Assembly (NCBI RefSeq): GCF_024172165.1
Contig: NZ_JAMZEB010000002.1
Span: 8,096,501-8,160,500, forward strand
Direction of reading: 5' to 3'
Origin: Nonomuraea thailandensis
GTDB taxonomy: Bacteria; Actinomycetota; Actinomycetes; Streptosporangiales; Streptosporangiaceae
DNA: 64,000 nucleotides
Shown: piece after piece, positions 34,915-44,400 of the stretch
How the letters are laid out: every line of letters begins with the position of its first letter
How positions within the stretch are numbered: the first letter of the stretch is position 1
Notes under the pieces: model-generated
What the model saw: only the letters and a program-made list of their open reading frames with translations
Told to the model about the DNA's origin: nothing
Databases searched by the model: none
Program-made: the position numbers and the translations under genes

Positions 34915-36536
34915 GGTTCGACTACGTCATCGTGGGCGGCGGCTCGGCCGGCTGTGCCCTGGCCAGCCGGCTGAGCGCCGACCCTTCGACGTCGGTGCTG
35001 GTGCTGGAGGCGGGGCGGCCCGACTACCTGTGGGACGTGTTCATCCACATGCCGGCGGCGCTGATGTTCCCGATCGGCAGCCGGTTCTACGACTGGAAGT
35101 ACGAGTCGGAGCCCGAGCCGCACCTGGACGGCCGGCGCGTCTACCACGCCCGGGGCAAGGTCCTGGGCGGCTCCAGCAGCATCAACGGCATGATCTTCCA
35201 GCGCGGCAACCCGCTCGACTACGAGCGCTGGGGCGCCGATCCCGGCATGAAGCACTGGGACTACGCGCACTGCCTGCCCTACTTCAAGCGCATGGAGAAC
35301 TGCCTGGCCGACCCGGGCACGGCCTTCCGCGGCGGCGAGGGGCCGCTCAAGCTGGAGCGCGGGCCCGCGCGCGGCCCGCTGTTCGAGGCGTTCTTCGAGG
35401 CGGTCCAGCAGGCCGGACACCCGCTGACCGACGACGTCAACGGCTACCGCCAGGAGGGCTTCGCCGCCTTCGACCGCACCATCCACCGCGGCCGCCGCCT
35501 CAGCGCCGCCCGCGCCTACCTCCACCCCGTACGCCGCCGCCCCAACCTGAAGGTCAGGACCCGGGCCTTCGTGGAGAAGGTGCTCTTCGACGGCACCCGC
35601 GCGGTCGGCGTGGTCTGCGACGGCCGGCGCATCGACGCGGGCGAGGTCGTCCTGTGCGGCGGCGCCATCAACACCCCGCAGCTCCTCCAGCTCTCCGGCG
35701 TGGGCCCGCGCGCGCTGCTGGAGCCCCTGGGCATCGACGTCGTGCACGACCTGCCCGGCGTCGGCGAGAACCTCCAGGACCACCTGGAGGTCTACGTCCA
35801 GCACGCCTGCACGCGGCCGGTCTCCCAGCAGCCCTCCCTGGCGATGTGGCGCCGCCCGTTCATCGGCGCGAACTGGCTCTTCCTGCGCCGCGGCCCCGGG
35901 GCCACCAACCACTTCGAGGCCGGAGGCTTCATCCGCTCGAACGACGACGTGGCGTACCCGAACCTGATGTTCCACTTCCTGCCCATCGCCGTCCGCTACG
36001 ACGGCTCCGCCCCGGCGGGCGGGCACGGCTACCAGGTGCACATCGGGCCGATGTACTCCGACGCCCGCGGCTCGGTCCGCATCACCTCCGCCGACCCGCG
36101 CCGAAAGCCCGCGCTCCGCTTCAACTACCTGTCCACCGAGCAGGACCGCCGGGAGTGGGTGGAGGCGATCAGGCACGCCAGGCGGATCCTGTCGCAGCCG
36201 GCCTGGGCCGATCTGGACGGGGGCGAGATCTCCCCCGGCCCGTCGGTCCGGACGGACGAGGAGATCCTGGCCTGGGTCGCCAAGGACGGCGAGACCGCGC
36301 TCCACCCGTCGTGCACCAGCAAGATGGGCACCGACGAGATGGCCGTGGTGGATCCGGACACGATGCGGGTGCACGGCCTCGACGGGCTGCGGGTGGTGGA
36401 CGCCTCGGCGATGCCGTACGTGACGAACGGCAACATCTACGCGCCGGTCATGATGCTGGCCGAGAAGTCCGCCGACCTCATCCTCGGCAACACTCCGCTG
36501 CCGCCCGAGCCGGTGGAGTTCCACCGGCACAAGTGA
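34911..36536 (+). CDS. betA: GMC oxidoreductase, choline-dehydrogenase-like
   Basis: A 541-aa FAD enzyme. The N-terminal GGGSAG motif is at residues 9-14 ([18 protein letters not shown]), GMC signature 1 is [13 protein letters not shown] near residue 84, and signature 2 is [16 protein letters not shown] near 252. The catalytic His is in [11 protein letters not shown] and the C-terminal FAD contact is in [14 protein letters not shown]. Length fits BetA (about 550 aa). TTG 34911 overlaps the previous stop. In this operon it would oxidise imported choline to betaine aldehyde. A betaine aldehyde dehydrogenase is not adjacent, so BetA itself may do the second step or the partner lies elsewhere. 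Confidence 0.85.
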   Translation: MRFDYVIVGGGSAGCALASRLSADPSTSVLVLEAGRPDYLWDVFIHMPAALMFPIGSRFYDWKYESEPEPHLDGRRVYHARGKVLGGSSSINGMIFQRGNPLDYERWGADPGMKHWDYAHCLPYFKRMENCLADPGTAFRGGEGPLKLERGPARGPLFEAFFEAVQQAGHPLTDDVNGYRQEGFAAFDRTIHRGRRLSAARAYLHPVRRRPNLKVRTRAFVEKVLFDGTRAVGVVCDGRRIDAGEVVLCGGAINTPQLLQLSGVGPRALLEPLGIDVVHDLPGVGENLQDHLEVYVQHACTRPVSQQPSLAMWRRPFIGANWLFLRRGPGATNHFEAGGFIRSNDDVAYPNLMFHFLPIAVRYDGSAPAGGHGYQVHIGPMYSDARGSVRITSADPRRKPALRFNYLSTEQDRREWVEAIRHARRILSQPAWADLDGGEISPGPSVRTDEEILAWVAKDGETALHPSCTSKMGTDEMAVVDPDTMRVHGLDGLRVVDASAMPYVTNGNIYAPVMMLAEKSADLILGNTPLPPEPVEFHRHK

Positions 36537-36539
36537 GGG

Positions 36540-37310
36540 TCAGCCGCCCGGGCCGCGCCGGTTCACCAGCACCTCGACGCCGTCGAGCACCCGCTGCAGC
36601 CCGAACTCGAAGGCGTGCTCCGGGCTGTAGGCGGCGTTGAGCGCCTCGCCCGCCGCCTGCCCGACCCGGGAGGCCGTGGGGTAGCGGGTCGCGTCGGCGA
36701 TCCGGCTGAGGAAGGGCGCGTGCGCGGCCCACCACTGCTCGTCGCTGATGCCCGTCTCGTGCTCCGCCTGCGCGGCCTCCACCGCGCCCCTGGCGGTGCC
36801 GTGCACGAAGCCGGTGATCAGCGTGATCACCGAGTCCATCTCCAGGTCCGACAGGCCGATGCCGTCGACCGCGCGCAGCTCGTAGTCGTACTTGGCCGTG
36901 ACGTTGGGCCCGAGCACCGGCCGGTTGGCCGCCACCTGCAGCAGCCACGGATGGCGCAGGTAGAGCGCCCAGTTCTCCCTGGCGATCTGCTCCAGCCTGC
37001 CCCGCCAGCCGCCCGGCACGTCGTCCGGCCTGGCGGTCTCGCCGTAGACCGTGTCGAGCATGACGTCGAACAGCTCCGGCTTGCCCGGCACGTACGTGTA
37101 GAGCGACATCGTCCCCACGCCCAGCCGCTCGGCCACGCGGCGCATGGACAGCGCCTGCAGCCCTTCGGCGTCGGCCACCTCGATGGCGGCGCGCACGATG
37201 CGGTCCACGCTCAGCTCCGGCTTGCCCTTGCGGCTGGCGCGCTCGCTGGTGCGCCAGAGCAGCGCCAGGCTGCGGGCGGGGTCGCCCTTCCCCGAGTACT
37301 CAACTGTCAC
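36540..37310 (-). CDS. TetR family regulator of the DrrAB-type exporter
   Basis: A 256-aa TetR protein. Helix-turn-helix lies near residues 36-76 (LQALSMRRVAERLGVGTMSLYTYV, PGKPELFDVM), and the C-terminal half is of the TetR_C type seen in drug-efflux repressors. GTG 37310 lies directly beside the first operator, and GAGG is too close for normal spacing, so a leaderless transcript is possible. It is divergent from drrA, and its stop is 3 bp from that of the choline-dehydrogenase gene. Confidence 0.87.
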   Translation of the reverse strand: MTVEYSGKGDPARSLALLWRTSERASRKGKPELSVDRIVRAAIEVADAEGLQALSMRRVAERLGVGTMSLYTYVPGKPELFDVMLDTVYGETARPDDVPGGWRGRLEQIARENWALYLRHPWLLQVAANRPVLGPNVTAKYDYELRAVDGIGLSDLEMDSVITLITGFVHGTARGAVEAAQAEHETGISDEQWWAAHAPFLSRIADATRYPTASRVGQAAGEALNAAYSPEHAFEFGLQRVLDGVEVLVNRRGPGG

Positions 37311-37313
37311 CCT

Positions 37314-37371
37314 CGTACGGTACACCGTACGGTTGCCATCGCCATCCGTATTCTGTACGGTACAGCGTACG
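37314..37371. promoter_or_regulatory. Two palindromic operators 40 bp apart between TetR and drrA
   Basis: Operator 1 (37314-37331) is CGTACGGT-AC-ACCGTACG, with perfect 8-bp arms. Operator 2 (37354-37371) is TGTACGGT-AC-AGCGTACG, with 6 of 8 positions paired. Their centres are exactly 40 bp apart, close to four helical turns, and they flank the 78-bp divergent promoter region. This fits a TetR repressor controlling itself and the exporter. Confidence 0.75.
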
Positions 37372-37388
37372 ATTCGAGAGGTGACACC

Positions 37389-38327
37389 ATGACAGCGGTA
37401 CTCGCGCAGGGACTGCGCAAGACGTACGGCGAGAAGGCGGCGCTGGACGGCATCGAGCTGGACGTGCGCCGTGGCACGGTCTGCGGCCTGCTCGGCCCCA
37501 ACGGGGCGGGCAAGACGACGGCCGTGCGCATCCTGACCACGCTGCTGCGGCCGTCGGGCGGGCGCGCGGAGGTGGGCGGGTTCGACGTGACCACCCAGCC
37601 CCGCCAGGTGCGCCGCACCATCGGCCTGGTCGGTCAGCACGCGGCGGTGGACGAGCTGCTGACAGGGCGGCAGAACCTGGAGCTGTTCGGCCGCCTCTAC
37701 CACCTGAGCGCGGCCGAGGCCCGCAGGCGGGCGGCCGAGCTGCTGGAGCAGTTCGGCCTGGAGCACAAGGGGCCGGCCAAGGAGTACTCGGGAGGCATGC
37801 GCCGACGGCTCGACCTGGCGGCCGGCCTGATCCTCGCGCCGCCCGTGCTCTTCCTCGACGAGCCGACGACGGGCCTCGACCCGCGCAGCCGGGCGGAGAT
37901 CTGGCGCGCGGTGCGCGAGCTGGTGTCCGGCGGCACCACGGTGCTGCTGACCACTCAGTACCTGGAGGAGGCCGACCAGCTCGCCGACCGCATCTCGGTG
38001 ATCGACTCCGGCCGGGTGGTGGCCGAGGGCACCCCTGACGAGCTCAAGGCCAAGCTCGGCGGCGACCGGCTCGACGTGGTCGTTCACGACCCCGAGCTGC
38101 TGGCGACCGCCGCCGAGCTCATCGGCCGGGTGGCGTCGGGGCCCGCCGAGGTCGATCGCGACACCCGGCACGTGAGCGCGCCGGTGAGCGAGCGCGTGCA
38201 GGCGCTCACGGAGGTCCTGACCGCCCTGGCGGCGGCCGGGATCGAGGCCGAGGACGTGGCGGTGCGCCGCCCGACCCTCGACGAGGTCTTCCTCGACCTG
38301 ACCGATGCCGGAGGTGGCTCCCGATGA
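37389..38327 (+). CDS. Drug ABC exporter ATPase (DrrA type)
   Basis: A 312-aa ATPase. Walker A GPNGAGKTT near residues 36-44, signature YSGGMRRRLDLAAGL near 136, Walker B VLFLDEPTTGLDPRSR, H-loop TTQYLEEADQLADR. The C-terminal extension (PTLDEVFLDLT) is that of DrrA/DRA1 drug and lipid exporters. It is coupled by ATGA to the permease gene. Probable substrates are hydrophobic antibiotics, which would also be the ligand of the divergent TetR. Confidence 0.88.
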   Translation: MTAVLAQGLRKTYGEKAALDGIELDVRRGTVCGLLGPNGAGKTTAVRILTTLLRPSGGRAEVGGFDVTTQPRQVRRTIGLVGQHAAVDELLTGRQNLELFGRLYHLSAAEARRRAAELLEQFGLEHKGPAKEYSGGMRRRLDLAAGLILAPPVLFLDEPTTGLDPRSRAEIWRAVRELVSGGTTVLLTTQYLEEADQLADRISVIDSGRVVAEGTPDELKAKLGGDRLDVVVHDPELLATAAELIGRVASGPAEVDRDTRHVSAPVSERVQALTEVLTALAAAGIEAEDVAVRRPTLDEVFLDLTDAGGGSR

Positions 38328-39142
38328 CCGCGGTGACCTTCACGGAGAGCCCGCTCACGCGGCTGCGCTGGGCGCTGGCAGACGGCTGGACGGTCGCCCG
38401 CCGCGACCTGATCCACTGGGCCAACCAGCCCATGACGGTGGTGTTCGGGATCGTCTTCCCCGTCATCATCACCCTGGCCTTCGGCTACCTGTTCGGCGGC
38501 GCGGTGCGGGTGCCCGAAGGGGCGGGCTACTTCGCCTTCCTCATGCCCGGCATGTACGGCATGACGATGCTGTTCGGCCTGAGCGCCACCATGGTCGCCG
38601 TCACCACCGACGCCTCCAAGGGCGTCACCGACCGCTTCCGCTCCATGCCCATGGCCCCCTCGGCCGTCCTGATCGGCCGCGCCATCGCCGACCTGCTCAA
38701 CTCGATCCTCGTCCTGGCCGGCCTGCTGGCCTGCGGCCTGGCGGTCGGCTGGCGCCCGGCCACGCTCTCCGGCGCGCTCGGCGCGGTCGGCCTGCTGCTA
38801 CTCCTGCGCTTCTCCCTGCTGTGGGCCGGGATCTACCTGGGCCTGCTGACCAGGGACCGGGGCGGCGTGGTGGCCGTCCAGACCCTCGAGTTCCCCATCG
38901 GCTTCCTCTCCAACGCCTTCGTCGCCCCCTCCACCATGCCGGGCTGGCTGGGGGCGCTGTCGGAGTGGAACCCGCTGTCGTCCACGGTGGCGGCGGCCAG
39001 GCAGCTCTTCGGGAACCCGGGGTGGGGCGGTGACTCGTGGGTGGCCCAGCACGCGGTGCTGATGGCCGTCGCGTGGCCGGCCGTGATCACGGTCGTGTTC
39101 TTCGTGCTCTCGGTACGGCTCTACCAGCGCCTGGACCGCTGA
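38324..39142 (+). CDS. ABC-2 type exporter permease (DrrB type)
   Basis: A 272-aa membrane protein of the ABC-2 family with six hydrophobic segments. It has the DrrB-typical start (WTVARRDLIHWANQPMTVVFG), FPVIITLAFGYLFGG as first helix and GLSATMVAVTTDASKGVTDRFRSMPM before helix 3. It forms the channel for the DrrA-like ATPase. A gap of 82 bp with a strong promoter separates it from the next gene. Confidence 0.87.
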   Translation: MTAVTFTESPLTRLRWALADGWTVARRDLIHWANQPMTVVFGIVFPVIITLAFGYLFGGAVRVPEGAGYFAFLMPGMYGMTMLFGLSATMVAVTTDASKGVTDRFRSMPMAPSAVLIGRAIADLLNSILVLAGLLACGLAVGWRPATLSGALGAVGLLLLLRFSLLWAGIYLGLLTRDRGGVVAVQTLEFPIGFLSNAFVAPSTMPGWLGALSEWNPLSSTVAAARQLFGNPGWGGDSWVAQHAVLMAVAWPAVITVVFFVLSVRLYQRLDR

Positions 39143-39148
39143 ACCCTG

Positions 39149-39213
39149 TTGACATCCCTGATAGCTTGCTGGCTAAATTAGATTTGCTTGCAAAGCAAAC
39201 TTAATTTAGCCAG
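39149..39213. promoter_or_regulatory. Promoter with 45-bp AT-rich palindrome before the reductase-hemerythrin gene
   Basis: TTGACA (39149-39154) is followed 19 bp later by TAAATT (39174-39179). A 45-bp palindrome (39169-39213) overlaps this -10 and ends 12 bp before the start codon. Its outer arms CTGGCTAAATTA and TAATTTAGCCAG match perfectly, and 19 of 22 positions pair overall. At about 35% GC it stands out sharply. It is probably an operator for a trans-acting repressor, since no regulator gene is adjacent. Confidence 0.7.
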
Positions 39214-39224
39214 AGGACAGTGAG

Positions 39225-40022
39225 TTGACGGACTTCAACCAGCAGGTGATCGAGGAGTTCCGGGCGAACCGCGGCAAGGTGGGCGGCATGTTCGAGGGCG
39301 CCCCGCTGGTGCTGCTGACCACCGTGGGCGCGAGATCCGGCCGCAGGCGCACCAACCCCGCCGTCTACCTGCGTGACGGCGAGCGCATCCTGGTCTTCGC
39401 CTCCAACGCGGGCGCCGACGCGCATCCCGCCTGGTACCACAACGTCGTCGCCCAGCCGAGGGTCACGGTCGAGCTCGGGGAGGAGACGTTCACGGCCAGG
39501 GCGGTGCCGCTGGAAGGAGCGGAACGCGAGCGCATGTACGCCCGGCAGGCCGCCCTCGACCGGGCCTTCGCCGCGTACCAGGCCGGGACCTCCCGCGTCA
39601 TCCCCGTCGTCGCGCTGCACCCGGAGCGGGAGCGGCTGCGGGCGATCGGGGGCGAGCTGGTCAGGATCCACGCCTACCTGCGGGGCGAGCTGGCCAGGCT
39701 GCGCGCCGGCGAGCCGGGCGCCGGTGAGGACCTGCGGGCGCACTGCGCGGCCTTCTGCGAGGCGCTCACCTTTCACCACTCGGGCGAGGACCGTGTGGCG
39801 TTCCCGCACCTGGAGCGGCTGTTCCCCGAGCTGAAAGAGCCCCTCGACCGACTGCGCGACGAGCACGTCGCGATCGCCCGCCTGGTCGAGGAGCTACGCG
39901 GAGCCCCCGACGCGGCGACGCTCGACCGGATCGCCGCGGAGCTGGAGGCTCACTTCGCCTACGAGGAGGAGCGACTCGTACCGGTGCTCGACTCCCTGGA
40001 GGAGGTGCCCTGGGAAAGTTAG
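39225..40022 (+). CDS. Deazaflavin (F420)-type nitroreductase fused to hemerythrin
   Basis: A 265-aa two-domain protein. Residues 1-130 are a DDN-type split-barrel (GAPLVLLTTVGARSGRRR, PAWYHNVVAQPRVTVELG), the family that uses F420H2 to reduce quinones and nitro compounds. Residues 135-260 are a hemerythrin HHE domain with the diiron ligands recognisable as His149, His184/185, Glu188, His214, His243 and Glu247. Fusion of the two could couple F420-dependent reduction to O2 or NO sensing. TTG 39225 follows AGAGGA. Its stop overlaps the convergent cvnD stop. Confidence 0.82.
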   Translation: MTDFNQQVIEEFRANRGKVGGMFEGAPLVLLTTVGARSGRRRTNPAVYLRDGERILVFASNAGADAHPAWYHNVVAQPRVTVELGEETFTARAVPLEGAERERMYARQAALDRAFAAYQAGTSRVIPVVALHPERERLRAIGGELVRIHAYLRGELARLRAGEPGAGEDLRAHCAAFCEALTFHHSGEDRVAFPHLERLFPELKEPLDRLRDEHVAIARLVEELRGAPDAATLDRIAAELEAHFAYEEERLVPVLDSLEEVPWES

Positions 40023-40597
40023 TGGACGGCGGTGGCGCGCAGGCGTACGACGTGCTCGACCAGCGAGATCAGCGTCGACTTGACCGACTCGCGGTTACGG
40101 GCGTCCGTACGCACGATCGGCACCCCGGGCGACAGCGCGAGCGCCTCCCTGACCTCGTCGTCGGAGTGCGGGAACTGCCCGTCCCAGCCGTTCACCCCGA
40201 TGACGAACGGCAGCTTGGCCTCTTCGAAGTAGTCGATGGCCGGGAAGCTGTCGGCCAGGCGGCGCGTGTCGAGCAGCACCACCGCGCCGATCGCCCCCCG
40301 CACCAGGTCGTCCCACATGAACCAGAACCGGTGCTGACCGGGCGTGCCGAACAGGTACAGGATCAGGTCACGGTCGAGCGACAGCCTGCCGAAGTCCATC
40401 GCCACGGTCGTGGTCTGCTTGTGCGGCGTCAGACCGAGGTCGTCGATGCCCGCGGACGCGTCGGTCATGACCGCTTCCGTGGTGAGCGGGAGAATCTCCG
40501 ACACCGCCCCCACGAACGTCGTCTTCCCGACGCCGAAGCCGCCGGCGACGACGATCTTCGTCGACGTCAGCCCGGCGCTAGAGCCTGCGTAGTCCAC
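40019..40597 (-). CDS. cvnD: Conservon 3 small GTP-binding protein (CvnD)
   Basis: A 192-aa CvnD. P-loop GGFGVGKTTF is at residues 19-28, with FGTPGQHRFWFMWDDLV and NGWDG. Asp-Tyr opens the protein (MDYAGSS) where the other two copies have Asp-Phe. GTG 40597 lies within cvnC in the conserved 20-nt overlap. The stop overlaps the stop of the convergent reductase-hemerythrin gene. Confidence 0.92.
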   Translation of the reverse strand: MDYAGSSAGLTSTKIVVAGGFGVGKTTFVGAVSEILPLTTEAVMTDASAGIDDLGLTPHKQTTTVAMDFGRLSLDRDLILYLFGTPGQHRFWFMWDDLVRGAIGAVVLLDTRRLADSFPAIDYFEEAKLPFVIGVNGWDGQFPHSDDEVREALALSPGVPIVRTDARNRESVKSTLISLVEHVVRLRATAVH

Positions 40598-40940
40598 TGA
40601 GCACCCTTTCGAGCATGTTGAGGTCTGGCTGTCCCTGGCTGAGGCGTGGCTGGTGCAGGCGGACGAGCCCTTCGTCGGACATGTCCGCCACAAGCACCCT
40701 GGCCACGCCCAGCGGGACGCGGAGCAGGGCCGAGATCTCGGCGACCGACCGGAACGACCTGCAAAGCTGCATGATGGCCTCCTGCTCGGGGGTGAGCATG
40801 GCCATCTCGTCGTCCGGGATCGACATGGACGAGATCAACGTCTCCATCGCGAGGTGGTAGCGCGGCTCCGATCTGCCGCCTGTCACCGCGTAAGGACGGA
40901 ACAGGGGCTCTTCGTCCCCGGTTCCGTCAGCGCCGTACAC
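40578..40940 (-). CDS. cvnC: Conservon 3 DUF742 protein (CvnC)
   Basis: A 120-aa DUF742 protein with FRPYAVTGGRSEPR, FRSVAEISALLRVPLGVARVLV and the terminal LLERVLSGLRRL. It differs from the others by an acidic, Met-rich central helix (SIPDDEMAMLTPEQEAIM). GTG 40940 follows GGAGAGG. It lies between cvnB and cvnD as in the other conservons. Confidence 0.92.
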   Translation of the reverse strand: MYGADGTGDEEPLFRPYAVTGGRSEPRYHLAMETLISSMSIPDDEMAMLTPEQEAIMQLCRSFRSVAEISALLRVPLGVARVLVADMSDEGLVRLHQPRLSQGQPDLNMLERVLSGLRRL

Positions 40941-40966
40941 GGCCCTCTCCCATCAGTTCCATCACA

Positions 40967-41389
40967 TCACCGGGTCCTGGCGGCCTGCAGCTCCGCGCGC
41001 AGGGCCGGCGTGAGCGCCTGTCCCGCCCTGTCTACCAGCAACGTCATCTGATACGCCACCAGACCCATGTCACAATCCGGACCCGCCAGAACCGTCAGCA
41101 CGGAGCCGTCGCTGATCGCCATGACCAGCAGCAGGCCGCGCTGCATCTCCACGACGGTCTGCGTCACCGCACCGCCCTCGAACACCCTGGACGCACCCAC
41201 GGTCAGGCTCAGCAGACCCGCGGAGACCGCGGCGAGCTGGTCGGCCCGGTCCGGAGGGAAGCCCTCCGAGGCGGCCAGGCAGAGCCCGTCCGCGGAGACC
41301 ACGACGGCATGCGCGACTCCGGGCGTGTTGCGTACGAAGTCGGTGATCAGCCAGTCGAACCTGTGCGCCTCATGGCTAAGGGTTGTCAC
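40967..41389 (-). CDS. cvnB: Conservon 3 roadblock/LC7 protein (CvnB)
   Basis: A 140-aa Roadblock/LC7 protein with WLITDFVRNTPGVAHAVVVS, DGLCLAASEGFP and CDMGLVAYQMTLLVDRAGQAL. GTG 41389 is preceded by GGGAGGA. Unlike conservons 1 and 2, it is not coupled to cvnA by ATGA but follows it by 21 bp. It is the most divergent CvnB of the three. Confidence 0.92.
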   Translation of the reverse strand: MTTLSHEAHRFDWLITDFVRNTPGVAHAVVVSADGLCLAASEGFPPDRADQLAAVSAGLLSLTVGASRVFEGGAVTQTVVEMQRGLLLVMAISDGSVLTVLAGPDCDMGLVAYQMTLLVDRAGQALTPALRAELQAARTR

Positions 41390-41410
41390 GCATCCTCCCC
41401 GGCGGGACGC

Positions 41411-44400
41411 TTACTCACTTCGTTCCTCCTGTCCACGTACTTCCTGGCGGCCCCGTCGGACACCCTGCTGATAGCTGGCCATCCTGCTGCGCATCCGGTC
41501 CGCTGAGACCGGGGGCATCGGCGCCTGCCGCTGCGGCTGCTGCTGCGGCTGCGGCTGCGCGGGCTGGCTCGCCGTGCCCGGCACCAGGTTGGCCTTCGGG
41601 GTCCGCTTGGGGAGCCCGGCGGCGGTGATGCCACCGAGGCTGGGCTCGCTGGCTTTGGCCGCCGCCTGCCATCCGGCATCCGCGGCCGTTCGCCACGCTT
41701 CCTCCCCAGAGGGTACGGCTTGTACGGGGCCGGGCTCACCACCGGGCTCCTCCGCGGCCGCCGGCTGTCGGCCGGCCTCACCCTGTGGCCTGCGGAACCA
41801 TGCCGACTCCACCGAGGCGAAGATCGGCAGGAACTCCTCCTGCTCCTGCTCCAGGGGCGACACGTCCACCGACGGCGCCGGATCCGGCTGCCGTACGTCG
41901 TTCGTCGGGTACGCCGGAGGCGGCGTCTGGAACGCGCCATTACCAGACGGGTAGGAGGGCGCGCTCGGGAACGAAGGGTACGACCCGGGGTCCTGCGAGG
42001 CCGGCTGCCTGCGGTAGGAGCCGCCGTCGGTGTCCGCGGTGAAGCCGTTGACGCCCGCCCTGCCGGGGTCGGAGTTGAACGAACCCGGCCCGGGCGTGCT
42101 GTCGTACGAGCGCGGTCCGCGCCTGGCGGCGCCGCTGTCGAACGAGCCGCTGTTGAAGGCCCCGCTGGGGAACGCGCCGGTGCCCTGGCCGGGCGCGCCG
42201 CCGCCACTGAACGTGCCGGCGCCCTGCGCGGGCGCACCGCCGCCGAACGCTCCCGTGCCCTGCGCGGGCGCGCCGGTGTCGAGGGAGCCCCCTGAAGGGG
42301 GCCCGGCGTGCCGCGGCCTGCCGTTCTCTGGCGGTCCCTGCCTGGCCGGGCCCGCGTCGAAGGAGTCGAAGCTGGCGAACGAGCGGAACGACCCGTTCGG
42401 CGAGGGCGGCCCGAGCGGCGCCGCGGGCTGGCTGGGCACGGTGCCGCCGCCGAACGCGGGCCGCTGCGGCAGCGGCTGCTGCGTCCCGTCGGCGATCAGC
42501 GCGGGCGGCAGCAGCACCATGGCGATCAGGCCGGCGCCCTCGCCCTTGCGCAGCTGCACCCGGATGCCGTGGCGCAGCGCCAGGCGGCCGACCACGAACA
42601 GGCCCATGCGCCGGGAGACCGACACGTCGACCACGGGCGGCTCGGCCAGGCGGCGGTTGGCCTCGGCCAGCTCGTCCTCGGTCATGCTGATGCCGGTGTC
42701 GCTGACCGACAGCAGGGCGCCGCCGCCCTCGATGAGCGCGCTGGTGACCGTGACCTGGGAGTTGCTCGGGGAGAACTGGATGGCGTTCTCGACCAGCTCG
42801 GCGACCAGGTGGACGAGGTCGTTGGCGCAGCTGCCGAGCACGGACGTGGCGCGGTGCACCTTCACCTGGACGCGCTCGTACCCCTCGACCTCCGACAGCG
42901 CGGCGCGCACGACGTCGACCAGCTTGGCCGGCTGGCTGCGCCGGCGGGTGGCCTCGTGGCCGGCCAGGACCAGGAGGTTCTCGGAGTTGCGGCGCATGCG
43001 GGTGGCCAGGTGGTCGAGCTTGAACAGGTCGGACAGCCTGCGGCCGTCCTCCTCGCCCTTCTCCAGGCCGTCGATCAGCGAGATCTGCCGCTCGACCAGC
43101 GTCTGCGTGCGGCGCGAGAGGTTGACGAACATCGAGCTGATGTTGCTGCGCAGCTCGGCCTCCTCGCCCGCCAGGCGTACGGCCTGCCGGTGCACCTGGT
43201 CGAAGGCCCGGGCCACCTCGCCGATCTCGTCGTTGCCCTCGACCTCGATGGGCGCCACGTCGCGCACGCTCGTGTCGCCGCTGACGCGCAGCTGGCGCAC
43301 CACGTCGGGCAGCCGGAAGCCGGCGACCTCCAGCGCCTCGGTACGCAGCCGGCGCAGCGGGCCGACCATCGAGCGGGCGATGGCGACGGTGAGGAGCAGG
43401 ACGACGATCAGCAGCGCCACGATCAGGGAGCCCGCGAGGATCGCGTTGCGGGTCTCGGCGGAGCGCAGCTCCTGGCTGCGCAGGCCCACCCCGCCGGCCA
43501 GATCCTTCTCGATGCCGTGCAGCACGTCGATGGCGGCCGTGTTCTCCTTGAACCAGTCCAGGCGCTCCGCCCTGGCGGAGATGAGGTTCTCGGTGATGCG
43601 GGCGCCGGGCGCCCTGCCGCTGACCAGCGCGATGGCGCGCGCCTTGGTGAGCTGGACGTTGACGTACTCCTGCTTGGAGGTCAGCGCCTTGGACAGCTCC
43701 ATGCCGAACTCGACGCCGGCCTCGGCGCCGACGGAGGCGATGTCCGCCTGCTGCCGGGCGTTCGACGCGATGAACTGCTCGACGTCCTTGGCGTCGGCGT
43801 TGTTCGGGTTGTAGGAGTTCTGGATGAGCTGGACGCGCTGGCGGGACATCTCCTCCTTGGCCGACGCCAGCGCGCTCAGGGCGCGGAACTGGCCGACGAT
43901 CTGGGAGTCGTCCGACAGCAGGGCCAGCTCGTCGTGCAGGTTGAGCAGGGTGTCGGTGAGGAAGTTGTACCGGATGGTGTCGGTCTGACCCTCGGTCCTG
44001 ATCTTCGGCAGGCGGCTCAGGTCGTACCTCGCCTGGGCGGCGGCCCTGACCACGCGCGGGCCGTAGGAGTCGTCCATGGCGTCGAGGTCGGAGCGTACGG
44101 TCTTGACCAGCGTGTCGACGGCGGCCTTGCGCTGCGTGTAGTCGGCGGCGAGCTCCTTGCGCATCGCGCGGTTGGCGCCGATCCAGCCTCCGGTGTCACG
44201 CTCCAGGCCGATCGCCTGTACGAGGTCGCGGATGCGGCCCGCCTGCTCCGCCGCGGTGGCGGTGCGGTCGTAGACGTCGATGCTCTGGACCGACTCCACC
44301 ACTCGTGTTCCCCCGAGCACGACGGCGGCGATGGTCGGCACCAGGATGAGCGCTGTGAGCCGCCACCTCACGCGCCAGTTTCTCAGGCCGAGCCGCGACA

